IMG/VR virus record: IMGVR_UViG_3300048589_001555
Location: 1 to 33,811 of that record
DNA: 33,811 bases
From: a virus
Strand: one strand, 5' to 3'
The notes under the pieces were generated by a model. The model was not told the DNA's origin, searched no databases, and saw only the letters and a program-made list of their open reading frames with translations. This document shows positions 14,094 to 20,606 of the stretch, in pieces. Every line of letters starts with the position of its first letter. Position 1 is the stretch's first letter. The position numbers and the translations under genes were made by a program.

Positions 14094-16477
14094 CTGATTT
14101 TCAACAAATTCGGAATTCCGTACAAGTTGAAGAGGTGGCTAAGTGGCTGGGAATCGAAGTTCACGGTGGGAAAGCGAGATGTCCGTTTCACAACGATCAA
14201 ACGCCCTCGCTTTCGTTCAAGGATGGGAGGTTCAAGTGCTTTGGCTGCAATGAGTCCGGGGACGCGATCGATATGGTAGCGAAGCTCCGGCATGTCAGCA
14301 CAACTGAAGCAGCGCAACTGATCACAGAGGCGTTTCGTGTCCATACATCAACGCCGTCGGCGCAGAAGAAAGCGTCAGCGACGAATCGTGCTCTGATTTC
14401 AGAGTACATCGATCATTGCATCGAGGCGTTTTCCGTTGCGCCGGATGCGCAACTGTATTTGCAATCAAGAGTTTTCACTGGGGAGAGCATGATGCGATTC
14501 CGATTTGGGTTCGACGCAAAAAGGAATGCGATTGTTATCCCATACGGCGAGAGCACGGACTACTACACCTCGAGGAGCATCAAGGATAAGCGGTTCTTCA
14601 AACCCCGTACAGAGGATGCGGGGCCAGAGCCGCTGTTTTACGAAGAATCCTTGGACCAGAAAAAACCGGTTTTCGTTGTTGAGAGCGCGTTTTGCGCATT
14701 GTCGATCTTGCAGGAGGGCGGCCATGCGGTTGCAGTATGTGGGACTGGAACACGAAAGCTGATCGATGCGCTAAGGGTACGGGATGATGTTCCACCGATC
14801 ATCGTGTGCATGGATCGAGACAGCGCGGGAGAAGAGGCCGCTGGTGTTCTTTGTGCGCAGCTCAAAGAGCAAGGGTATCGGTATATCAGCACGACGACGC
14901 CAAAGGGGTATAAAGACCCGAACGAGCTTCTGGTTGGTGACCGGGCGTTATTTCGATCATGGTTGTCGGAATGCATCGATCAGGCGAAAGACCTGCCATT
15001 CCTTTCAGAAGAGAGCAAGGCCAGCGAAATCTTCGAAATGGAATTGCTTCATACGCTGCGACCCGAGTACAATCCGCGCTATCCCTCGACGGATATCGGC
15101 AACAGCAGATTGTTTTCGGATTTCTACAAACAGGTTGCCCGGTATATTCCGGAACGAAGGATGTGGTATATCTTCAGCGGTACGCGCTGGGAGCCGGATG
15201 TTGGCGGATTGAATGCGATGGAACTGTGCAAGAAGCTGGCGGATGGCTTGATAACATATGCCCTGCGACTCCCAGACGAGCAGGTCAGGAAAGACTATAT
15301 CGACAAATGCAAGAAATGGCAGCTTCGCAGAACGCGGGAAACCATCCTCAAAGATGCGCAGAGCGATTATTGGATTCCCATACAGGAGTTCGATGCGGAT
15401 CCGTGTCTGTTCAATTGCCGGAACGGGACGCTGCACCTAAGAAGCATGGAATTTCTGCCGCACGACCCGGAGGATAAACTCACCAAGATCTCGGATGTTG
15501 CGTATGATCCCGACGTTCGGTGCGAGCGGTTTGAAGCGTTTGTAGATGAAATCATGAGCGGTGATCAGGCCAGAGCGCGATTTTTGCAGCGATCTTTGGG
15601 ATATGCGTTGACCGGAGATTCCCGGTACGAGTGTTTGTTTATTCTGTACGGCGCGACAACGCGCAACGGGAAGGGCACGCTCATGGAGAGCGTCCTTAAG
15701 GTCATGGGCGATTATGGCAGCACGGTACGGCCCGAGACGATCAGTATGAAGCAGAATGTCAGCAGTCAGAACCCGACGGAGGACATCGCACGGCTTGCAG
15801 GGATCCGGTTCGCCAACATCTCGGAACCCAGCAAGGGACTGCTGCTCAACGCGGCGCAGGTGAAGAATCTGACGGGCAACGATACGATCAACGCGCGGTT
15901 CCTTCATGAGAACAGTTTTGATTTCCGGCCGCAGTTCAAGATCTACATGAACACGAATTATCTGCCGGTTATTACAGACATAACGCTCTTTTCCAGCGGC
16001 CGAATCATGATTATCCCGTTCGAACGCCATTTTGAAGAAAATCAGCAGGATAAAACTCTGAAGCATATCTTCAGTGAAGCGGACAACCAAAGCGCGATCC
16101 TGAACTGGTTGCTGGAAGGATACCAATCTTTGGCAGTTGAGGGGCTGGCTATGCCGGAATCGGTACGCTTTGCAACAGAGCGGTACCGGCATGAGAGTGA
16201 CAAGATCGGACTGTTCATTGAGGATGAGATGGAACCGATCCCAAACGCGGAAGAGCGAACGGCTGCAGTTTACGAACGATACCGGAAATGGTGCGATGCG
16301 AACGGATGCTTTGCGGAAAATACCCGTAATTTTAAGCAAATATTGGCGATGTACGGGCGTGTGGAACGGAAGCGCCCGTATGTCGGTGGAAGCGAGACGA
16401 CGCTGCTTGTCGGATTCCGTCTGCGTTTCGACACGGGCGGATTTACCGAATACAAAGACAAGATTCCGTTCGATTAA
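14090..16477 (+). CDS. Phage primase/helicase (CHC2-TOPRIM-D5/P4 type)
   Basis: A 795-residue fusion. The CHC2 zinc finger has Cys31, His34, Cys50 and Cys53. A TOPRIM-like domain includes 'VFVVESAFCALSIL' (about 193-207) and 'IIVCMDRDSAG' (237-247). The C-terminal half is a D5_N/P4-type superfamily 3 helicase with 'FNCRNGTLHL' (441-450) and Walker A 'YGATTRNGKGT' (520-530), then 'YMNTNYLPVITD' and 'PFERHF'. It probably primes and unwinds at the phage origin. GGAGG stands 8 bases before the ATG, which overlaps the preceding stop. The two iteron-bearing repeats that follow the stop codon are the likely origin it acts on. Confidence 0.95.
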   Translation: MTDFQQIRNSVQVEEVAKWLGIEVHGGKARCPFHNDQTPSLSFKDGRFKCFGCNESGDAIDMVAKLRHVSTTEAAQLITEAFRVHTSTPSAQKKASATNRALISEYIDHCIEAFSVAPDAQLYLQSRVFTGESMMRFRFGFDAKRNAIVIPYGESTDYYTSRSIKDKRFFKPRTEDAGPEPLFYEESLDQKKPVFVVESAFCALSILQEGGHAVAVCGTGTRKLIDALRVRDDVPPIIVCMDRDSAGEEAAGVLCAQLKEQGYRYISTTTPKGYKDPNELLVGDRALFRSWLSECIDQAKDLPFLSEESKASEIFEMELLHTLRPEYNPRYPSTDIGNSRLFSDFYKQVARYIPERRMWYIFSGTRWEPDVGGLNAMELCKKLADGLITYALRLPDEQVRKDYIDKCKKWQLRRTRETILKDAQSDYWIPIQEFDADPCLFNCRNGTLHLRSMEFLPHDPEDKLTKISDVAYDPDVRCERFEAFVDEIMSGDQARARFLQRSLGYALTGDSRYECLFILYGATTRNGKGTLMESVLKVMGDYGSTVRPETISMKQNVSSQNPTEDIARLAGIRFANISEPSKGLLLNAAQVKNLTGNDTINARFLHENSFDFRPQFKIYMNTNYLPVITDITLFSSGRIMIIPFERHFEENQQDKTLKHIFSEADNQSAILNWLLEGYQSLAVEGLAMPESVRFATERYRHESDKIGLFIEDEMEPIPNAEERTAAVYERYRKWCDANGCFAENTRNFKQILAMYGRVERKRPYVGGSETTLLVGFRLRFDTGGFTEYKDKIPFD

Positions 16478-16482
16478 TTCCG

Positions 16483-16575
16483 CCGTCGCAGCTTGTCGCA
16501 GGTAAAACAGGGTATTTTTAAATGCGTTTTCGCTCTTATAGGAAGTACCTAAAAACCTGCGACAAGGTGCGACAA
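16483..16575. repeat. 93-bp repeat, copy 1
   Basis: Begins CCGTCGCAGCTTGTCGCAG and ends CTGCGACAAGGTGCGACAA. The two ends are inverted copies of each other with about one mismatch. It differs from copy 2 at three positions. Confidence 0.95.
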
Positions 16576-16613
16576 GGGTATAAAACCGGGATGAATCCGC
16601 TCGACAGACTCCT

Positions 16614-16706
16614 CCGTCGCAGCTTGTCGCAGGTAAAACAGGGTATTTTTAAATGCGTTTTCTCTCTTATAGAAAGTACCTAAAAATCTGCGACAAGGTG
16701 CGACAA
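16614..16706. repeat. 93-bp repeat, copy 2
   Basis: Same length and order as copy 1, separated from it by 38 bases. The three substitutions are in the central part and next to the right arm; the heptamers are all conserved, suggesting selection on them. Confidence 0.95.
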
Positions 16707-16716
16707 ACCTAAAAGT

Positions 16717-16730
16717 GCCCGATATCGGGC
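16717..16730. repeat. 14-bp perfect palindrome after the repeats
   Basis: GCCCGATATCGGGC followed by GTTTCTTCT. It could be a weak terminator for the primase transcript or a protein binding site at the origin. The T-tract is interrupted. Confidence 0.5.
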
Positions 16731-16769
16731 GTTTCTTCTGATCGGTACAGGAAGGAGAATTCAGCAAAT

Positions 16770-17063
16770 ATGCTGGAAAAAGATATCACGGCCGCAATCA
16801 TGCAATTTTTGAAGATGGTTCCACGATGCTTTGCCTGGAAAGAGCATGGCGGGATGTACGGGACGGCAGGCATCCCCGATGTGATTTGCTGTCTGGATGG
16901 CCGGTTCTTCGCCTTTGAGGTGAAAACGCCGGAGGGCAGCGTGACAAAGCTGCAGGAGCGCACGATTCAAAGGATTAAAGTCGCTGGGGGCCGCGCATAT
17001 GTGGTTCGGTCAGTGGACGACGTGAAAGCCGTGCTGTGGGCATATGCGGGAATCGACATTTGA
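16770..17063 (+). CDS. VRR-NUC domain nuclease
   Basis: A 97-residue single-domain protein. The PD-(D/E)xK nuclease core is visible: Glu near the N-terminus, 'GTAGIPDVIC' (about 31-40) and 'FFAFEVKTPEG' (about 46-56), followed by 'QRIKVAGGRAYVVRSVDDV'. These small VRR-NUC proteins are standard next to primase/helicase genes in clostridial phages and are thought to act as structure-specific endonucleases in replication or recombination. GAAGGAG (16751-16757) is placed a little far (12 bases) from the ATG. Next gene follows after 14 bases. Confidence 0.92.
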   Translation: MLEKDITAAIMQFLKMVPRCFAWKEHGGMYGTAGIPDVICCLDGRFFAFEVKTPEGSVTKLQERTIQRIKVAGGRAYVVRSVDDVKAVLWAYAGIDI

Positions 17064-17077
17064 CAAGGAGGGTACAG

Positions 17078-17488
17078 ATGAGCACGAAGGATTACCTTTC
17101 GCAGGCATACCGGATTGACCAGCGGATCAACAGCAAGCTGGCGCAGGTGATGTGCCTGCGTGACCTATTAAGCAAGGCGACTGGAACGTTGTCCGGTGCG
17201 CCGAAATCGGCGACACCCAACCCGCACTCCATGGAGGATACCATCGCCAAGATGGTGGATCTGGAAAACGAGATCAACGAAGACATCGACGCGCTCCTCG
17301 ATCTCAAAGCGGAGATCATGCGGCGGATCAAACGCGTGGAGAACACGGATTACCAGACAATACTGGAACTGCGATACCTGTGCTTCAAGCGCTGGGAAGA
17401 AGTTTCAGGTGAGCTTGGGTATAGCATGCAACATTTGTTCAGACTCCACGACGAAGCGTTGGAAGCGGTTGGTTTTCCTAAAAGATGA
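17078..17488 (+). CDS. DUF1492 / ArpU-like late transcription regulator
   Basis: A 136-residue protein from ATG 17078 with AAGGAGG (17065-17071) 6 bases upstream. The N-terminal half is a coiled coil ('YLSQAYRIDQRINSKLAQVMCLRDLLSKA', 'MEDTIAKMVDLENEINEDIDALLDLKAEIMRRIKRV'). The C-terminus has a sigma region 4-like helix-turn-helix ('YQTILELRYLCFKRWEEVSGELGYSMQHLFRLHDEALEAV'). This is the layout of DUF1492/ArpU-type regulators that switch on phage late genes from their position just before the packaging genes. The expected target is the region 17489-17605. Confidence 0.85.
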   Translation: MSTKDYLSQAYRIDQRINSKLAQVMCLRDLLSKATGTLSGAPKSATPNPHSMEDTIAKMVDLENEINEDIDALLDLKAEIMRRIKRVENTDYQTILELRYLCFKRWEEVSGELGYSMQHLFRLHDEALEAVGFPKR

Positions 17489-17500
17489 GAGTAAATGTGA

Positions 17501-17540
17501 TTGAATGAGAGTATCATCCTTTGATATTCTTATGATGACG
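17501..17540 (+). promoter_or_regulatory. Candidate late promoter region
   Basis: Between the DUF1492 regulator and HNH gene lies TTGAAT (17501-17506), a small dyad TATCA/TGATA (17512-17526) and TATGAT (17531-17536). TATGAT fits a -10, but the TTGAAT is 24 bases away, so an activator such as the regulator just upstream would be needed. Tentative. Confidence 0.35.
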
Positions 17541-17549
17541 AAAAAGAAG

Positions 17550-17588
17550 AGAGCCTCCGCGGATAAAAACGCGGAGGCTCTTTTGCTT
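17550..17588 (+). terminator. Rho-independent terminator before the HNH gene
   Basis: An 11-bp stem (17551-17561 with 17570-17580, extendable by one A-T pair) and an 8-base loop, followed by TTTTGCTTTT. It ends the replication transcript, or acts as an attenuator of the late operon, since the next gene starts only 26 bases after the stem. Confidence 0.88.
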
Positions 17589-17605
17589 TTCTTCGGAGGA
17601 CTGTT

Positions 17606-17962
17606 ATGCCGATGAAACCCAAGCGTCCATGCTCCTATCCGAGATGCGGCAGGCTAACGGACGGTCGGTACTGCGATGAACACAATCAGATCGCCGAGCG
17701 TCAGTACAACCGATACCTTCGTGACCCGGACACCAACAAACGTTACGGACGCGCATGGAAGAAAATCCGTGCGCGATTTTTATCACAGCATCCATTGTGC
17801 GCGCAGTGCGAAGCGGAAGGACGCTTGACGCCGGCGCAGGAAGTACATCATATCCTGCCGCTGGCAAACGGTGGAACACACGACGAGCGCAACCTCATGT
17901 CGCTATGTAAGAGCTGCCATTCGAGGATCACGATCGGATGCAGCAACACGAAATATAAATAA
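17606..17962 (+). CDS. HNH endonuclease (packaging-associated)
   Basis: A 118-residue protein. A small N-terminal Cys/His cluster ('CSYPRCG...YCDEH') precedes the HNH core: 'HPLCAQC' (62-68), 'EVHHILPLANGG' (79-90), 'NLMSLCKSCHSR' (96-107), giving the HH catalytic pair and a four-Cys zinc site. In HK97-like cos phages an HNH protein encoded next to the small terminase is needed for DNA packaging; the order HNH-TerS here matches. GGAGG (17595-17599) lies 6 bases before the ATG. Confidence 0.93.
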   Translation: MPMKPKRPCSYPRCGRLTDGRYCDEHNQIAERQYNRYLRDPDTNKRYGRAWKKIRARFLSQHPLCAQCEAEGRLTPAQEVHHILPLANGGTHDERNLMSLCKSCHSRITIGCSNTKYK

Positions 17963-18100
17963 TGCACGCGAAATGACCTTGGCGGGGTATATATATCTTG
18001 CGTGCAATTCAATTTGGTCAACGCGGTCGGGTCACGTACAAACTTTCGCGGAAGTTACAGGGGGAATAGCCCAATAAGTTTTTTACGGGAGGAAACGCAT
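17963..18100. other. HNH-TerS intergenic region, possible cos site
   Basis: A 138-base gap without an ORF. It has an inverted repeat TGCACGC/GCGTGCA (17963-17969, 18000-18006) around a GC-to-AT transition (GGGGTATATATATC). In HK97-like phages cos lies next to HNH/TerS genes, so this gap is the natural candidate. No cos sequence can be verified from one strand of a prophage. Confidence 0.3.
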
Positions 18101-18640
18101 ATGGGAAGACGAGGACCGGCGGTCGGTCAGGGCGGAAGACCACCGAAACCGCTGGCAGAGAAAGTACTGGAAGGTAACCCCGGCAAGCGCAAGCTGACCG
18201 TCGTAGAGTTTCCCAACGCAGCAGAGTTTCAGGGCGCGGAAATGCCGCAACCGAGTGCATTGCTGTCCGCAGAACAGAAGGACGGTACGATTTTACAGGC
18301 TGGGGAGATATACAAAACCACGTGGAGCTGGCTGGATAAGCGCGGATGCGCTTCGTTGGTGTCTCCGCAGGTGCTGGAACGTTATTCCATGATGGCGGCA
18401 AGGTGGATTCATTGCGAGGAAATAATCACGAAAACGGGCTACTTAGCAAAGCATCCGACTACCTCAATGGCGATTCAGTCTCCGTATGTTGCTATGAGCC
18501 AGAACTATATGGCGCAGACGAACCGGCTTTGGTATGAGATTAACCAGATCGTGAAGGATAACTGCGCGACCGACTATACGGGCGCTAATCCGCAGGACGA
18601 CGTTATGGAACGACTGCTGACGGCGCGCAAGGGGAAATAG
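18101..18640 (+). CDS. terS: Terminase small subunit, P27 family
   Basis: A 179-residue protein from ATG 18101 with GGAGG (18088-18092 region) 8 bases upstream. The N-terminus is basic and glycine-rich ('MGRRGPAVGQGGRPPKPLAEKVLEGNPGKRKL'), the P27 hallmark. A helical core ('VLERYSMMAARWIHCEEII') and 'SPYVAMSQNYMAQTNRLWYEINQI' follow. It recognises phage DNA at the packaging start and works with the large terminase, which here is separated from it by about 5 kb of modification and accessory genes. Confidence 0.9.
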   Translation: MGRRGPAVGQGGRPPKPLAEKVLEGNPGKRKLTVVEFPNAAEFQGAEMPQPSALLSAEQKDGTILQAGEIYKTTWSWLDKRGCASLVSPQVLERYSMMAARWIHCEEIITKTGYLAKHPTTSMAIQSPYVAMSQNYMAQTNRLWYEINQIVKDNCATDYTGANPQDDVMERLLTARKGK

Positions 18641-18642
18641 CC

Positions 18643-18819
18643 ATGGACGAAGTACAGGCTTTTATTCATTCGCTCAAGTATCACCGGCTGACGAGCCAGC
18701 AGCGAAAGACGCTGCGCGGGCAGGCACTTGCGGGAAATCTCATGGCGGCGCAGGCCGGCCTACGAAAAATCGAATCAAAAGGAGCTCAGCATGGTCATTC
18801 AAACGCTGCCGGCCGATAA
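18643..18819 (+). CDS. Small phage protein between TerS and methyltransferase
   Basis: A 58-residue ORF: starts 'MDEVQAFIHSLKYHRLTSQQ' and continues 'RKTLRGQALAGNLMAAQAGL'. The pattern 'LT.QQ...LRGQ.LAGN..AA..GL' is typical of short proteins that stand after the small terminase or near methyltransferases in clostridial phages. It begins 2 bases after the TerS stop and overlaps the methyltransferase start by 29 bases, so translation is probably coupled. Function unknown. Confidence 0.75.
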   Translation: MDEVQAFIHSLKYHRLTSQQRKTLRGQALAGNLMAAQAGLRKIESKGAQHGHSNAAGR

Positions 18820-20023
18820 GCTAGTACCGGCGGATTACAATCCGCGCAAAGATCTCAAGCCCGGCGATCCGGAATACGAAAAGCTAAAACGGTCCATTGT
18901 GGAATTCGGATATGTAGAACCAGTGATATGGAACAAGACTACTGGCCATGTTGTGGGTGGACACCAGCGGCTGAAGGTGCTGATCGATACCGGCGTGACC
19001 GAAGTCGAATGCGTTGTCATGGAAATGGGCGAGGAAAAAGAGAAAGCGCTCAACATTGCGCTCAACAAAATCAATGGCGAGTGGGATAAGGATAAGCTCG
19101 CACTGCTGATAACGGATTTGCAGGGCGCGGACTTCGATGTGTCTCTAACCGGCTTCGATGCCGTTGAGATTGATAAGCTGCTTAATAGCGGTATTGATGC
19201 CGAGGAAGATGGCTTCGATGTTGACGCCGAACTCGAAAAGCCTACCTTCACCAAACTTGGAGATGTATGGACGCTTGGCCGTCATAAAGTCATATGTGGC
19301 GACAGCACAAGGCCCGAAACCTATGCGGCTCTGATGGGAGGGAAACAGGCGAACCTGATCCTTACCGACCCGCCTTACGGAATCGACTATAACAAAGGAA
19401 CGGCGGGTAAAATCAAAAACGACAAGTTTGACACTGACGAGGGTTTTTATAACTTCCTCCACGACGCTTTTTCGGCGATGGCGACTTATCTCGCTACGGA
19501 TGGTGCAGCATATGTATTCCATGCCGACAGCAAAGGGCTGCCTTTTCGAAGGGCGTTTGACGATGCGGGCTTCAAGCTGTCAGGATGTTGTATCTGGGCA
19601 AAAAACACATTCACGCTCGGTCGCTCAGATTATCAATGGTGCCACGAACCCTGTCTCTATGGCTGGAAGAAGTCTGGAAAGCATAATTGGTACGGCGACC
19701 GCAAACAGTCGACAATATGGAACTTCGATAAACCAAGCCGCTCGGAGAAGCATCCGACGATGAAGCCCGTGCCGCTGCTCGCTTTGCCGATGAAAAACTC
19801 GACGCAGACCAACGGCGTGGTACTTGATCCATTTGGAGGCTCCGGCAGCACTTTAATATGCGCGGAGCAACTGGGACGCGAAGCCTGCCTGATAGAACTG
19901 GATGAAAAATTCGTGGACGTTATCGTCAACCGTTACATCGAAACCGTCGGAAGCACTGACGGCGTTTTTGTAGAACGGGATGGCAAGTCAAATTCCTATT
20001 TGGATGCGACTGCCAATGCGTAA
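18791..20023 (+). CDS. ParB-fused DNA methyltransferase (N6-adenine or N4-cytosine)
   Basis: A 410-residue fusion from ATG 18791, preceded by AAAAGGAG. The N-terminal ParB-like domain (about 1-130) has 'NPRKDLKPGDPEYEKLKRSIVEFGYVEPVIW' and 'VVGGHQRLKVL'. The methyltransferase has 'DPPY' at 193-196 before 'DPFGGSGST' at about 346-354, the beta-class order of motifs IV and I. It probably modifies phage DNA to evade host restriction, or marks packaging or regulatory sites. Target sequence unknown. This fused architecture is common in phages of Bacillota. The end of the gene is overlapped by the HNH homing endonuclease start. Confidence 0.93.
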   Translation: MVIQTLPADKLVPADYNPRKDLKPGDPEYEKLKRSIVEFGYVEPVIWNKTTGHVVGGHQRLKVLIDTGVTEVECVVMEMGEEKEKALNIALNKINGEWDKDKLALLITDLQGADFDVSLTGFDAVEIDKLLNSGIDAEEDGFDVDAELEKPTFTKLGDVWTLGRHKVICGDSTRPETYAALMGGKQANLILTDPPYGIDYNKGTAGKIKNDKFDTDEGFYNFLHDAFSAMATYLATDGAAYVFHADSKGLPFRRAFDDAGFKLSGCCIWAKNTFTLGRSDYQWCHEPCLYGWKKSGKHNWYGDRKQSTIWNFDKPSRSEKHPTMKPVPLLALPMKNSTQTNGVVLDPFGGSGSTLICAEQLGREACLIELDEKFVDVIVNRYIETVGSTDGVFVERDGKSNSYLDATANA

Positions 20024-20606
20024 CAATTACTGGTTTTCGGAGGATGGCGCCATCGGGTATGGCGATTTAAGTACGGGCGAGGTGTTCTGTTTTGATTCCG
20101 AGGACTATGGAAAAATATCGGATAGGACTTGGTACAAGTGCAATGCGAGTTCGGGCTATGTTGGCGATCGCAATGGATTCTGTATTCACAGAGTAATACT
20201 TATCGCTCCGGAAGGCTGCGAAATCGACCACATCAACCTGAATCCGCTCGATAACCGGAAAGTTAATTTGAGGTTATGTACGCATCAGCAAAACCAATGC
20301 AATAAGCCTCTTCAAAGGAATAACACCTCTGGAGTGACTGGCGTCAGCTATTTTGCGCCAAGAAAAAAATACCGTGCGCGAATTAAGTACTTTCAGCGAG
20401 AATTACATTTAGGGTATTTTCCCACATTTCTTGAGGCCACTCAAGCGAGAAATGTCGGTGTGAAAATCCTGTTCGGAGAGTTTGGGCGATGCCACAAAAC
20501 CCCGCCTCCACCAAAATGGATCGAGAATATGGTTCAAGCCAAATGCAACCGCTTCGTTGATAAGGTGGTTTTTTCTTGCCCGAAAGGAGAAGCTGCCAAT
20601 GAATAA
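20016..20606 (+). CDS. HNH homing endonuclease with AP2 domain
   Basis: About 196 residues if ATG 20016 is used; in-frame ATGs at 19980 and 20004 are alternatives and none has a strong ribosome binding site. The HNH part is 'CIHRVILIAPEGCEIDHINLNPLDNRKVNLRLC'. An AP2-like DNA-binding domain follows ('GVTGVSYFAPRKKYRARI', 'LGYFPTFLEATQARNVGVKILFGEFG'). This pair of domains marks free-standing phage homing endonucleases. It sits between two methyltransferase genes, overlaps the first by 8 bases and the second by 8, and does not visibly interrupt either. The last 35 residues are proline/cysteine rich and unlike the family. Confidence 0.88.
   Translation: MRNNYWFSEDGAIGYGDLSTGEVFCFDSEDYGKISDRTWYKCNASSGYVGDRNGFCIHRVILIAPEGCEIDHINLNPLDNRKVNLRLCTHQQNQCNKPLQRNNTSGVTGVSYFAPRKKYRARIKYFQRELHLGYFPTFLEATQARNVGVKILFGEFGRCHKTPPPPKWIENMVQAKCNRFVDKVVFSCPKGEAANE

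Larger units (their letters stand above)
16483..16706. other. Probable origin of replication (iteron region)
   Basis: Directly after the primase/helicase gene lie two 93-bp copies with only three differences, each bounded by inverted arms built from the heptamer TGTCGCA/TGCGACA (four copies per unit), around an AT-rich middle (GGTATTTTTAAATGCG). This is how origins bound by D5/P4-type primase-helicases commonly look. The function is inferred from structure and position. Confidence 0.7.

Noticed and set aside
15437-16339. A 300-codon minus-strand ORF
   Set aside because: Shadow of the primase/helicase gene, which has full domain support on the plus strand.
16483-16706. CRISPR array
   Set aside because: Only two long units of 93 bp with internal inverted arms and a single 38-base gap; this fits an origin, not direct repeats with spacers.
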